Notes under the pieces: model-generated
Seen by the model: only the letters and a program-made list of their open reading frames with translations
The model's database searches: none
What the model was told of the DNA's origin: nothing
From: Mytilus californianus
Lineage: Eukaryota > Mollusca > Bivalvia > Mytilida > Mytilidae
Direction of reading: 5' to 3'
Length of the DNA: 64,000 bases
Assembly: GCF_021869535.1 (NCBI RefSeq)
Contig: NW_026262659.1
Location: 5,146,001 to 5,210,000 of the forward strand
Position numbers and translations under genes: made by a program
In this document: one piece after another, positions 45,905-57,490 of the stretch
How positions within the stretch are numbered: the stretch's first letter is position 1
Layout of the letters: each line of letters opens with the position of its first letter

Positions 45905-48190
45905 GATGGTTGATGGTTTACGTCCAGTGTCAAATATGTCATGCATGTACAGGATGCAATATGTTGATTTTAAAAGAAAGGGCTGTTCCGTTTGAAGGTT
46001 AGGAATTGGAGACAGCCACTGCTAGGGTATTGATAAGGACAGATATTTATCTACACTACAAACCAGTAAAAGTCTGAAATGGCCTATATCTGTACTCGAC
46101 TGTACTGATTTTTACTCGACCAGTCTGAATTGGTCTGAATTTTACTCGACATTACTCGACCCCAGTCTTAACCATACTCGACTGTACTGATTTGTACTTG
46201 ACCCTTATCTTTGCCATTGAAAATAGTCTGAACTATTACTTGACCAGTCTGAAACAGTCTTAACCCATTCTCGACCTGTACTCGACCTATTTTTTTCAGT
46301 CTAAACCATACTCGACCAAAGGTCTGAACAATTCTCGACCAGTCTGAACCATACTTGACTAAAAAACCTCTACTTTTTCTAAATTTTAACTGTTAAAATT
46401 AATTTCTTTTTAACTGACAAGACAACAGCCACAATAAAATAAAGATATATTATAAAAACAGATTTTTTACATTCTTACATGATTCTCAGATTTATCGAAT
46501 AGAGATAGTTAAATCAAATTATCTTATATAATAATTTAATTATATTAATTTTAAAGTTTCAGAGTTTTGTTAAAAAAAGATTTTCTTTTACCTAAAAACC
46601 ACACCTATACTGAGGGTAATTTAACCTTATTAAGGTGCTTCTTGTTTGGCATGTGTTTTTTTTTCTTAAATTAATTTTCCTAAATTCCTAAATAAAAACT
46701 ACATAGGTTTCATGGTTACATACAAAAAATGTACAATAGTTATATAATTATCTTTTTACTGAGGTAACAACAGCCAACAAATCACTGAAATTGTTTAACC
46801 TTATTTTAGAAATATATCTATTATTATAATTTGGGATATATTATATACAATATATATCAAAAAGGGATAAAAATTAAAGAAATTAATAAAATTGTTCTTC
46901 TGATTAGTGGTGAAGTATAAAGTAATACCTCCTGCTTGTGGCAAACTCATGAAAAAGATCACACCTGGTCAGAGAGTATTAAATTCTAAATAACATTCAT
47001 TCAAAATTGCAACATCCTGTGAAACTTAAATCGCAAGGCCTTTTGAATTCACTAGATAAGTAATACACGAGTTTAAGAAAAATAGGCTTTCTTTTTACTT
47101 GTAAAACACACATGTACTGAGGTTATAAAACCTTATTAAAGTGCTTCTTGTATGCCATGTCTTTAATTTTGACAAAAATTATTTAAATTTAATTGAAATA
47201 AATTTTTACTGTAACTTTGGAACACATTTCCTTTTTTTACTATGGAAGTTCTATTATCATGATTATATTAAATTCTTGGTTTAACAAAACAAAGGTGTCA
47301 TTTTTTAAATTTATTAAGTTGCTTTATATGCTATTTTATATATTTTAATAAAAAAAATCTTCACTGCATTATTAACTAAACTCAACTGACACCATAAATC
47401 TATACGAGGCTTAAGTTAATGGTGAAAATTGTTCAGTAACCATAAAATATATCTGAAACATTCAAAAAATTTTGAATAACATTGAAAATATTAGTCAAAA
47501 TCCAGTTTTGAGATTATTTGATCAGCTTGTTTTATTTTTATTTTAAAGGTGATATATATGTATGTATATAAGTGTTGATGAATATGGTGATGAAGTTATA
47601 TTATGTTTATTGTGAAATTTTGGTTTCAATGCTATATTGAATACATTTTTAATTTCAAATTGTTGTTCAAATTTCTAGCCAGGGGAAATAGCTGTTGTAA
47701 AAAACAGTTCCTAAATTGATGAAATACAATAGATAGATATAAAAAAATAGGTCTAGGTTGGTTAAGACTTGGTCGAGTATGGTTCAGACTAGGTCGAGTA
47801 TGGTTCAGACTAGGTCGAGTATGGTTCAGACTAGGTCGAGCATGGTTCAGACGCGTATAAAATGGTTAAGTACTGGTCGAGTAAGGGTCGAGTACAAGTT
47901 CAGACTGTTAAGTATGGTTCAGACTACAGTCGAGTATTATCAAGTAAATTTCAGACCAATTCAGACTGGTCGAGTAAAAATCAGTACAGTCGAGTACAGA
48001 TATAGGCCATTTCAGACTTTTACTGGTTTGTAGTGCTAGCAATATTTCACCAGCATGTCAACCCTCAGGAACATATAGACATAAAGCATCCATCCAAGTT
48101 CCGATCGAACGTGGCTGCGTATTTATACATCCCGCACAGTTAAACGGACGTCCATCTCAAGCAAAGGTTACGATACCAGAATATAAGACG
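45905..48190 (+). repeat. Repeat family D copy split by CACTA element
   Basis: The left part 45905-46053 ('ggtttacgtccagtgtcaaa', 'gtcatgcatgtacaggatg', 'gataaggacagatattta') and the right part 48039-48190 ('accctcaggaacat', 'tatttatacatcccgcacag', 'aacggacgtccatctc') join to give a collinear family D copy. Confidence 0.55.
46054..48035. mobile_element. Non-autonomous CACTA (EnSpm) element, 1,982 bp
   Basis: Begins CACTACAAACCAGTAAAAGT and ends with the inverse, with a 3-bp duplication CTA (46051-46053 and 48036-48038), as expected for the CACTA superfamily. The inverted termini extend for roughly 290 bp (46054-46352 and 47752-48035). The first 90 bp are almost perfect; the rest consists of repeated 'gtcgagtatggttcagacta' units in opposite orientation at the two ends, typical subterminal transposase-binding arrays. 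The roughly 1.4-kb interior is very AT-rich without a transposase. The 91-codon frame at 47758-48033 is just the subterminal repeat. Confidence 0.88.
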
Positions 48191-48889
48191 TTCAGCAGTT
48201 TTATTCAGAAAATAGACTAAAGTGTAAACAAAATCGATTGCTATTCAGGAAATATTAATACGAATTGGAAATTTAAGACACTAGGCAATTTCAAACACGG
48301 ACTTAATTTAGTCCGATTGAAAATTTAAATGCATCTCAAAATGTATATGTACATATACGTGCACACATTGACACATTCTCAATATAAAAACACTAATACC
48401 CTTTCATTTAAAGCATGACAAATTATGTCCTGCTAGTTTATCAACTCATAAAATCTATTTTCTTATTTTTATAAATGTACATTGTAGCATACTGTTTGAA
48501 AGCGGCAAACATACATTTGTATATATTCAATCGTACAGTCTTGAACTATGAGCAATACCAGTAGAGTGTAGTTTACTTTAAAAAGACACTGGTACAACAT
48601 AATGTGAAATATGCTTTTCAAAAGAGCAAACCAACGATCAAATATATGTTAAAAACTATAAAAAAAAAAAAAAGTAATTAACGACCACTGCTAGTTTCGG
48701 ACAGACATAATAAATATTATAACAGGTTTAATCATATTTTGAACGCTTAATCCTCCCTCATCTAGTGACAGGCGTGTTGTGGCAGTACTGTTGTCATGCT
48801 TTAAGTTTAAAATAAATCATATTCTATAAACCGCTATACAGTATGGGTTTTCCTCAATGTTAAAGGCCGTGGTGTTGACTATATATATC
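48191..48889. other. Non-coding interval
   Basis: No gene. At 48831-48880 'ctatacagtatgggttttcc' and 'aatgttaaaggccgt' recall the upstream part of a Penelope-like tail. Confidence 0.35.
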
Positions 48890-49045
48890 TTTTGGAAATT
48901 GTTGTTTGTGCTGTATTTAGACCCCTCTACCAAGAAATTTGTTTTACATGCACACGTATAAAAATTGCGGTTTTTATCCAACGCAATCATAGGTTTGAAC
49001 GTTGTTTTCAATTTAGACTTTTATATATATATATATATATATATA
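48890..49045. repeat. Repeat family E, partial copy 2 plus (TA)n
   Basis: Same orientation as 40800-40980, ending in a (TA)n run at 49021-49045. A coding-like frame that follows to 49267 (DLHNDTNIRWYYTK) is unrecognised and probably part of another repeat. Confidence 0.65.
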
Positions 49046-49244
49046 GAAGTCTATAAAAAGGACCAACCAGCAAATTTACTATGTACCGGATCGTCTAGAA
49101 TAGACGATACTGTGCAGATAAGGAAAACATTAGAAGAGTCTAGAGATTTGCACAACGATACTAATATAAGATGGTATTATACGAAGATGTTGTTATTAAA
49201 TCGTGTTGACAAATATTTCGGCTTAACAAATATTATATATATAT

Positions 49245-49490
49245 TTTTACAAAACGCATTTGGATAACAGGTCGAACAACAAATGTTCTTAAACCCTGCT
49301 GACTGCTGACTGCCATTGGCGATTGCCAAATAAACGGATCACCGATGTAATAAATGGATCTTAATCAAAAATTTAATACTAAACAGAAAACAATAGACTT
49401 GCGGAAAAGATAATATACCACAAACAAAAGGTGCAAAGGTTTTTGTACACCATATCCGGATTTCGACAATTAATGTCTCTTCAGTGATGT
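49245..49490. repeat. Repeat family E, partial copy 3 (inverted)
   Basis: Contains 'acaaaacgcatttgg', 'aggtcgaacaacaaatgtt', 'ccattggcgattgccaaata' and 'gacaattaatgtctcttcag'. Opposite orientation to copy 1. Confidence 0.65.
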
Positions 49491-49619
49491 TAGGAATCGA
49501 ACGGTATTTGGAAGGCCATATAATTTACCTCAATTTAGGATAGACTCTTGAATTTTGAAAGAGTCAAAATAGGATCATATAAACCCGAAGGCAAATATAA
49601 TTCAAGCCCAAACGAAAAA

Positions 49620-50022
49620 AATATAAACAAGTCTTAATTGAAAACAACGTTCAAACCTATGATTGCGTTGGATAAAAACGCAATTTTTATACGTGTGCAT
49701 GCAAAACAAATTTCTTGGTAGAAGGGTCTAAATACAGCACAAACAACATTTTCCGAAAGACCAAATGAGTGAAAAAGTATATTTTAACAAAACGCATTTG
49801 ACTAGCAGGTCGAACAACTGATGTTCTTTAACCCTGCTGACTGCCATTGGCGATTGCCAAATAAACGGATCACAAAATGTAACAACATAGATCTTATTAT
49901 TAATTTATTACCAAACAGAAAACAATAAACTTGCGGAAAAGATGGTATACCGCAAACATGAGGTGCAAAAATTTGTACACCATATCCGGATTTCGACAAT
50001 TAATGTCTCTTTAGTGTATATA
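49620..50022. repeat. Repeat family E, copy 4 (inverted, near complete)
   Basis: Collinear with the inverse of 40575-40940. Ends 'acaccatatccggatttcga' and 'caattaatgtctctttagtg', then TA repeats and the tRNA-like element at 50027. Confidence 0.7.
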
Positions 50023-50026
50023 TATA

Positions 50027-50229
50027 TACAACTCGTCTAAACATCAGCCCAACAATGTATGTGAAGCCAAGGTGGTCGAGTGGTCTAGCGCGTCGGATAC
50101 AGTGCAGGCGATTTGGTGTCACAATATTTCAGTAGCATGAGTTCGAATCCCGGTGAGGGAAGAACAAAAAAATTGCGAAAGCAAATTTACAGATCTAACC
50201 TAGATGGGCTGATGTTTAGACGAGTTGTA
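50027..50229 (+). mobile_element. MITE-like element with internal tRNA-like Pol III promoter
   Basis: 203 bp bounded by perfect 25-bp inverted repeats (50027-50051 and 50205-50229; outer bases TACAACTCGTCTAAAC) inside TA-rich flanks. Within lies a tRNA-Leu/Ser-like segment: A box TGGTCGAGTGG at 50073-50083, B box GTTCGAATCC at 50141-50150, then a small dyad 'ttgcgaaagcaa'. It combines a SINE-type promoter with DNA-transposon-type ends. Diverged relatives: right half at 60985-61090 (plus) and 61272-61390 (minus). The 98-codon frame over it is not a gene. Confidence 0.75.
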
Positions 50230-50944
50230 TATACAGAATGTACAGTAACACAGCCATGTATCACCATCACTGCTGGTGATCCGATGAATAAATCTGTTGT
50301 AGAGTTGTCACTTGTTCAGACGTACTTATGTATATATAAATATATAATTGCATGCATGTTCTTTGTTTCAAGCTCGTTAGAAGTTGTCTTGAATACATGT
50401 AATGTTTAATAAATGAGGTTAACCAATCAAATCACTCTCATTGCATTCCGATGACGTTTTCATTTGGTCAACAGGCTATAAATTGCCAAATCGTCCTACT
50501 TTTTTTTCACTTGCGGACAAAAAAACTGATTATTTAAGAACATTAATTGACATTTATTTTGCGTCCAACTTATATCTTAAAGAGATGCAAAAGCGTTCAA
50601 TATTTTTAGATGTCAATTTGCCTGTTTTAGATGACTCCATCTTGCGATAGTTAAAATTGTGTAGCTAGACAAATGTCTGAAATTGTTAACCAGCATACCT
50701 TAGCAAAATACGTATATCGGTAAAAAAAAATGACTTTAGTTCAATGTAATGTATTTCCTTTTAAGGTTTCTTGTATTCATTCAGTCAATTGGAATTTAGA
50801 AATATTTGTTCTCCTTTTTGTATAAAAAAATAATGACCTGTTTTGCAGACATAACTGCACCCCCTTCCCCTCCCCCTAAAAAAAGGAAAGGAGACAACGT
50901 ACGTCTAGTTCACAAAGGATACACACATGTATGTTCCTCAATAT
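50230..50944. other. Non-coding interval
   Basis: No recognised feature. A 69-codon plus frame at 50441-50650 (YFASNLYLKEMQKRS) has no family resemblance. Confidence 0.35.
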
Positions 50945-51010
50945 ATGAATGATTGTTGGTTGCACAACGTCCAGTGGCAAATATTGCATGCATATTTAGG
51001 ACGTTTTTTT
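50945..51010 (+). repeat. Repeat family D head fragment
   Basis: 'tgttggttgcacaacgtcca' followed by 'gcatgcatatttaggacg' matches the family D head. A similar head fragment occurs at 44240-44285. Confidence 0.5.
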
Positions 51011-51254
51011 GTCCTTTTTTACTAAGAACAACATTGATAGTACTATTGCTTTTATAAGCAAGTAAAAAAGAAAACAAACCATTGTAGTTTCCTACATATA
51101 TTAACTGTATCATTAATCTGCAATCTGGTCATTTGTCAATTTTTTTGTCATTGAGTTACTGTCTTGTTGATGCATACGACATTTTTCTTTTTATTCATAT
51201 TTAAAGTCTGTCCTTGATGACACTTTGTTTTCATAATATTTGCTTAATATAAAA

Positions 51255-51319
51255 GGACGACCATTTGATTTTCTCTGGGGATATAGGAGGATTAAGAAAA
51301 TGATATCAAATGGTCGTCC
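51255..51319. repeat. Foldback with perfect 15-bp arms
   Basis: GGACGACCATTTGAT at 51255-51269 is the exact inverse of 51305-51319. Likely a short MITE. Confidence 0.7.
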
Positions 51320-51491
51320 CCTCTCTGTAAGTGTCCAAATTAAAAAGTATGATTTAACAATAAGAGGAAAACACAAGAATAATTTTAAAGATAATATGTT
51401 CACAGCAGCTTTGATAATAATAAATTAATGAATGAATTTGTACGAAAGCATTACAAAAATATCTACTTTTTAGACATAATATAAACAAATC

Positions 51492-51497
<6 letters not shown>

Positions 51498-51523
<26 letters not shown>
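51498..51523. repeat. (TA)n microsatellite
   Basis: A run of TA units. A second, shorter run lies at about 51663-51680. Confidence 0.9.
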
Positions 51524-51524
<1 letters not shown>

Positions 51525-51529
51525 CGAGA

Positions 51530-52536
51530 TCTACTCTTACATCGTTAGGTTGATTTTCTAGACACTTTATATATACATATATAATTATATCCGAAATATC
51601 TGAAATTTGTTCATGATTTAATAATTTTTTTTGTGATGTTGTACCCTTTTAGACTTGTTATTTATATATATATATATATATGTATATTATATAGTTTGTT
51701 CTACTGAATAAAAATAAAGATCCCGCCAGAATTTTTAGATCAAGGATAGGCTTGGCATTTGATATCTTTGTGGTTAGAAAACCCCATTCATGCAGTTACA
51801 ACAGTTTTGACATGATTAATTTGATGTAATCAAGATAAACTGCTGACTTCTATATTCCCAGACTATAAGTACATGTGTAACAGTTAATCGGTATAGTATT
51901 GAAAACACACAAATGATACAGTCGCACTTGATTTATACAACGAATCCTATCTTACAAAAGTCTTGGCTTGATAATTGATGCAAAATAGTTTGAATGATAC
52001 ATCCACTTCGCTTTCTTTCTCTCTTTCTCTCTCTTGAATTTAAAAAAAAGATAGATTGCATTTAAAAAGATGAATTTATGGCAGACAAAAGTTTCGAAAA
52101 GGATACCTATATAATTAACTTTTTAAATAAAATAGTTGAAACTATCGTTTTAAAATTATTCGTTTATTTAATTACTTTAAATATTAATTGGAATTGGGGT
52201 TCGCGTGAAGAGGTAATGAGTAGATAGCATTTTTTTTTTAGATGAGGGGGGGGGGGGGGAGGGGTGATGAAAATGATATAACGGTTGCCTATAGCTATAA
52301 TATATACCTTTTATTTCAAACATTAAGATTATAGAATAAATACCGTGTAATTATAAATAGTTTTTACAAAAGACAGATGCAATGCCATTCAGTGATATTA
52401 CAATTTAATTAGATGATCTATAGGAAGATGAGAATATCAGATGACTTAACTAATGTTTGCATATGTTTATATTTACATAACAATATCCGGTCGATCAATA
52501 GTTTTTAATCAATTTGCGTTTACTTGGAGATTTGAA
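51530..52536. other. Non-coding interval
   Basis: AT-rich, with a G-run at about 52245-52259 and a TCTC-rich stretch at 52010-52035. Nothing else was recognised. Confidence 0.35.
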
Positions 52537-53212
52537 GGGGGACGTCAATACTTAATTGATAGAGGTGCCGCTGAGGTTCTTTTCATATAATTTATTTAAA
52601 AAAATGTTCACCTTTGTCAATAAATGGTAATTTTATGGATAACAAAACAGTCATAGCACCAAGAAAGTTACCGTGAGGGCTTTTCATATAATTACAAGTA
52701 ATGTATCGTGTATATTTCTTATAGTTTTCCGTACCTATACTTATATTTTGAAGCCGGAAAATGTATAACCTATTCCAGCGGCACGTCCTATCACCTTGTA
52801 TGTAGAACGTATCCCCCCTTTTTTTTCAAGTCAACCGACTGATTTAATGAGGGGGAGTGAAAATAAATATACTGCTGGCCTAGTAAGAACTGTTGATAAA
52901 TAATCTGACACAAGGTGGGATTAGAATATTTTGCAACACAAAATGCAGGAAACAATAGTGAACAGAAGGTTAAGCTTTTCTCTGACTGTCAACGCAGTCT
53001 TTGTACTAAAACCAAGGTGAATGTGTTCTGATTGATATTTAAGGGCATACAATACAGTTTCGATCAATGAATACATTTTACCAAAATTTGCATACAAGTT
53101 ATTTTACAATTCAATTATGTAATAAAAAGTATACCTTATTATAGAATTAAATTATACGAAAAGAACCTCAGCGGCAGCCCCTGTCACTGAATTAAGTATT
53201 TTAGTACCCCCC
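52537..53212. mobile_element. TIR element, about 676 bp, non-coding
   Basis: Left 52537-52600 and inverted right 53148-53212 share 'atacttaatt', 'gccgctgaggttctttt' and 'ataattta'. The outermost bases are G-rich/C-rich. Another partial right-arm copy lies inside at about 52783-52825 ('cagcggcacgtcctatcacc'), so it may be two nested or tandem elements of one family. No clear target duplication. Confidence 0.55.
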
Positions 53213-54389
53213 CTCCCTAATCTACGAAGTAAGTTACACACAAATTGATTACAAACTATTGACTGGATATATACATATATAAATATAAACATGCAAAAAT
53301 TAGTTAGGGAACGACAATTTAATTTCAAAAGAGATTTTTTTTTTCTTTAAAAAAACAGTATGAAGACAAGATTACAAAATTATCTTTTCTACCAATAGGA
53401 AAATAATGTAAAAAACAATCTTACTAAGGGCAAAAGAATAGCATGAAATTGTTATAATTAGAAAAATAGTTAATCTAGAGGAAGCGGGATAATAACCTGT
53501 ACCGTTGGTCACTAAATAAGCATAACTCATAGAAAAGATCTGAAAAAAACCAACATTTTAGTCCACTCAAACATTTTTGTGTGTGTCTTTTAATGCTTTT
53601 AGTCTCTATCACATGTTCAGGAGGATACAGCACAGAACATGCGGTATGTGGTTAAATAAAGATAACAAAAATTGAATCCATTCATCTATATGTTAAAATG
53701 TTTTAATTTGTGTGTGTATGTGTCTGGTGGGCTATACATATACTTCTTTATATTTTTGTTGTTTTTTCATATTCTTTCTTCTGAATACAAATATATATAT
53801 AAGCACACCAGTATTCTCTTTTCTTTTGACATATTTACCTCTACCCTTTATGTTTTTGCCTTTTATCCACTTTTTGTACACCCTATACTCTCTATTTCTG
53901 CCCATAATTCTGTATTTTGTTAACCCCATCAAGCCTCTTTTCTTTTTTGTCACATACAAATATATTTCCTACATTTTAGCTTAATTTTAGACTTGAACAA
54001 ATGTAATGAAGAAAAATGCACTTTTCAATTTGTTTGGTCGTTATTATTATGAAACACCGAAAATAGTACCTCAACTACATTTTATAACGAAACTGGATTT
54101 AAAAAAAAACCAAAAATGAATGATATGAAAGGTTTTGAAGAGCTTCCATGAATATCAAAATTAGAAATATGCTACAATTTAATTACAGTTCCATGTAAAC
54201 GCCTATTGGTTTGTAGAAATGAATGACTAGTAATAACTATTTCCCAATTGTATAGAGCATGACATATGGTAAAGACTATTGTTCAGTGTATGTTCACTGG
54301 TGTTAATATGTCCTTTGATTGAGTTAAGCTATTTCAGTTGATATTTTATAGTGTGTCTTTCTATGTTGTGATGTTACACTATTGTTTCA
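53213..54389. other. Non-coding interval
   Basis: No gene. Overlapping hydrophobic frames at 53672-53984 come from T-rich sequence and are not credible membrane proteins. Confidence 0.35.
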
Positions 54390-54730
54390 GAAAAAGGGTG
54401 AAGGATTGGTACCATTAAAACGTTTAAACCCGCTGCATTTGTTTGTACCTGTCCTAAGTCAGGAATCTGATGTTCAGTAGTTGTCGTTTGTTGATGTGGT
54501 TAATAAGTGTTTCTCGTTTCTCGTTTTTTATATAGATTAGACCGTTGGTTTTCCCGTTTGAATGGTTTTACACTAGTAATTTTTGGGGCCCTTTATAGCT
54601 TACTTGTTCGGTGTGAGCCAATGCTCCGTTTTGAAGACCGTACTTTGACCCCAAATGGTTTACTTTTATAAATGTTGACTTGGATGGAGAGTTGTCTCAT
54701 TGGCACTCATACCACATCTTCTTATATCTA
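54390..54730 (+). repeat. Penelope-like 3' UTR copy
   Basis: Collinear with the 3' UTR family: 'cctgtcctaagtcaggaatc', 'ggttttacactagtaattttt', 'ggtgtgagccaatgctccgt', then 'gagttgtctcattggcactc' and 'ataccacatcttctt'. Confidence 0.75.
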
Positions 54731-54909
54731 TGTATTGAAAACCATTTGCTATAGATGGTTTTTGGCTTGTTAGTTGTTGTATTTTTTTTGCCTTTTGGGT
54801 ATTATATTGTTTTCTTATTACATATAATTCATCTTCCTCAAATTTTATTTAAGTCATACTCTGAAATCTACAGATTTTAGACACCAAAGAGCACTTTTGC
54901 AACTCTATG
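54731..54909. other. Non-coding interval
   Basis: No feature recognised. Confidence 0.3.
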
Positions 54910-55150
54910 ATTGATTGATAGATTGTTGGTAATTAACGCCACATTCATCACTATTGGCTCTTTATATTGATGAAGGAGCCGGCGTTCCAGGAGAGAACAA
55001 CCGACCTTCGGCAAGAAAACTGGCATGCAATTCTATTCAATTAAGATGAGAGTCAAACGCAAATGTTTCATGGGGGTTTGAACTCACAATCTCAAATTGA
55101 CAGTACAGCCGAGTCCAACCAAAGATTTGAACATTGCTATTTGATGCGTC
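54910..55150 (-). mobile_element. Diverged tRNA-derived SINE
   Basis: Minus-strand relative of the SINE at 19892-20153: B-box-like GAGTTCAAACCCC (inverse of 55075-55090), 'catcttaattgaa', 'ccgaaggtcggttgttctct', then 'gaatgtggcgttaattacca'. More substitutions indicate greater age. Confidence 0.65.
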
Positions 55151-55464
55151 TTAATTGAGTACGTGTCCTTTAGGAGTAGGAGCAAACACTAGTCGGATCG
55201 GAGTCAGTAACGTGTTACACATGTAATGTTTACTGTCTTCCAATCGATTTATTTGTGTCCATATTTTTTTAATGAACTACTCTGTTATAGCGGGAAAATG
55301 TTCTTACAATTGAAGAGTTCCGTTTTAGAGTGTTTACAAATTGTCTCATGATTGGGAAATTTCAACCTTGTCTTAAAAAAATTGCCTCATTTTACGGATT
55401 GGATTTACACCTACAAATATAATGCATTAAATAACTTATATAACAATCACTGACGAGAAAGCGA

Positions 55465-55650
55465 CCCTTCATGGAGACGCTTGATCAAGTGTGCGCTTTA
55501 TTAATTACGACTCTATCCTAAGGCAAATACTCTATTACCTTCACGGAGACGCTTGATCAACTGTGCGCTTTATAAATACGACTCTATCCTATGGCAAATA
55601 CTCTATTACCCTTCACGGAGACGCTTGATCAAGTGTGCGCTTTATTAAAT
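55465..55650. repeat. 72-bp tandem repeat, about 2.5 units
   Basis: 'ggagacgcttgatcaa.tgtg' recurs at 55473, 55545 and 55617 (72-bp spacing), with 'cgactctatcct.aggcaaa' between. Few differences among units. Confidence 0.85.
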
Positions 55651-55743
55651 ACGGATGGTTGTTATGTACAAGACGCCATAGTTTATTACTTTGAATTTGA
55701 AATTTAATCGACAGTAATAACAGAACATTCAGTATAATAAATT

Positions 55744-55884
55744 AAATAACACATATCTGAGAGGGTGATAGAGCAGATTGTTACCCCTCGAAAAGACATT
55801 GTCAACCTTGGCTTCGCCTCAGTTGACAATGTTTTCTCGGGGTAACAATCTGCTCTATCACCCTCTCAGCTATGTGTTATTTAT
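55744..55884. repeat. Near-perfect foldback with about 62-bp arms
   Basis: The left arm 55744-55805 is the inverse of 55822-55884 with few mismatches, around a 16-bp loop containing GGCTTCGCC. Key words are 'gagggtgatagagcagattg' and 'ttacccc'. AT-rich flanks resemble preferred foldback-MITE sites. Design parallels the foldback at 25498-25680. Confidence 0.85.
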
Positions 55885-56319
55885 ATAATGTCAAGCGATG
55901 CCGACCCATGAGTAATAAAGAACGTAAACACGATATGATTACCTACAAATTCATTAAAAGAAGCACATATATCCTGTTTATTTTTATGAAACAAAAATAA
56001 TCTGGCCTATTCAGTTGCTAAACAATATTATGACTTCATCTACAGCAAGTATGACATGTATGATGTTATTTTGTCTTCGCTCGCTAAAAAGATTATCAAC
56101 ACATTGTCAGATTGCAGTGTACTAGTACCTCACTTTCAAGATCTATGGACAAACCGACATACAGGACAGGACACACTTGTTAAACCTTAACCGAACACTT
56201 AAACAAATATTTACATAGAAGACATTTATGATAAAATATCGAAAGGACAAAATAGAAAAAAGAATTTAAAAATCAAATACTAAGAGTGTGTATTAGTATA
56301 TATAGGATTGGTTCATTCA
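55885..56319. other. Non-coding interval
   Basis: No feature recognised. Confidence 0.3.
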
Positions 56320-56405
56320 AATGTTGAAAAAAAATATTCTTGCTTTGGATTGACTGAAAAAAATATTCTTGCTTTGGATTGACTGAAAAAAATATTCTTG
56401 CTCGG
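56320..56405. repeat. 32-bp tandem repeat, about 2.5 units
   Basis: 'aaaaaaatattcttgctttg' plus 'gattgactg' repeated. The minus frame at 56317-56526 is a translation of it. Confidence 0.8.
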
Positions 56406-56699
56406 TTTGCATGATAAAAAAAATCTGGCTTGATATAAGAAAGAAAGTCAAATGGTCCATGTCTAATTGAATGAAAAAAAAATCTAATGGTTTTTCATGA
56501 GTTAGATCATTATACCAAAACTTCAATCAAAAACTCATTAAAACTATGTATGTAAATAGTAAATAATAATAAGTCAATGTTTGCAATATTTGTTAGAAAT
56601 TTCAAACTTTTTGTTAGTAGGAATGAGCAGCTGAGACGCCAAGTACCCAACCCTTTTCATATATTTTGTTTAAAAAAATATATACCTTATCATACACAA

Positions 56700-57066
56700 T
56701 TAACAAAAAAAAACAGACCTATACAGCTTACTGTTTGGTGTGAGCCAAGGCACCGTGTTAAAGACCGTACGTTGACTAGACTTGCTACATGTCCCTTCCT
56801 TATTATTTTTATTTTCAATGTTCTCCTTTAACAATTTTACTACTACAACTAAGAGATTACCATCATACTGACATTTGCAGAGAAAGGTCTGTTTCTAAGG
56901 ACAATCAGTATACTGACAGTTTTCAGTAAATATATAGATTAGTAAGAAAGAAATAAAAGAAAGGGAATTGTAGCAAGTCTATTTTTTGGCCTATAATGGT
57001 TTACTTTTACAAATTGTGACTTAGATGGAGAGTTGTCTCATTGGCACTCATACCACATCTTCTTAT
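56700..57066 (+). repeat. Penelope-like 3' tail split by a MITE
   Basis: The left part ('cagcttactgtttggtgtga', 'gccaaggcaccgtg', 'aagaccgtac') and the right part ('taatggtttacttttacaaa', 'gagttgtctcattggcactc') are collinear with 54590-54725 once 56779-56979 is removed. Confidence 0.75.
56779..56979. mobile_element. 201-bp MITE with TA duplication
   Basis: Inverted ends GACTTGCTACA ... TGTAGCAAGTC, flanked by TA (56777-56778 and 56980-56981), inserted cleanly in a Penelope-like tail. Non-coding. Tc1/mariner-type by its duplication. Confidence 0.8.
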
Positions 57067-57490
57067 ATCTATAGATATATTTGGATATATTTCATCTTCT
57101 GGTACATAACTATGTAGATTTTTTGGGGTTCCGCTCATCGTCAGGTTCTTGTTTAGAAGCAACGCAGTCGTAATACTAGACGTGTTACGAAAAGGTATAT
57201 ACTCGACGCTGAGGTTGGCAAATAAGACTTAAAATGAGGAGACTGTGTCAAAACATTGATTATCGATTAAAACAGGTAAAATTCAATTTGAGTTATGTTA
57301 ACCGGGTATCCTACACACAAGTCTTGATTCATTAAAAGTTATACAAATTGAGTATAATCAGTTTCTGATATCATTGCTTTGGATAGATCATAGGATGGGC
57401 AAGGTGTGAGTATTTGTGTGTGTGTGGGGGGGGGGGTTTACTTTATTCATTACGATATCAATCTGTCACTCCACTACTGTACCTCGTTCC

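Noticed and set aside
47758..48033. 91-codon frame with SSMVQTR repeats
   Set aside because: It lies entirely in the CACTA subterminal repeat array and ends inside the TIR.
46054..48035. CACTA element as the source of the giant insert's ends
   Set aside because: The 8-bp CAGTCGAG occurs both in the giant TIR and in the CACTA subterminal repeats, but the following bases differ and duplication lengths differ (5 versus 3 bp). Probably coincidence.
49047..49267. Coding-like frame after a TA run (DLHNDTNIRWYYTK)
   Set aside because: It is embedded between two family E fragments, has no start of its own and no recognised domain. Likely repeat-internal.
50066..50160. Functional tRNA-Leu gene
   Set aside because: A and B boxes are present, but the arms do not pair into a cloverleaf and the segment sits within TIRs. 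A tRNA-derived promoter is the better reading.
53672..53984. Hydrophobic frames resembling membrane proteins
   Set aside because: T-rich DNA gives Phe/Leu/Ile-rich translations on both overlapping frames. No consistent codon pattern.
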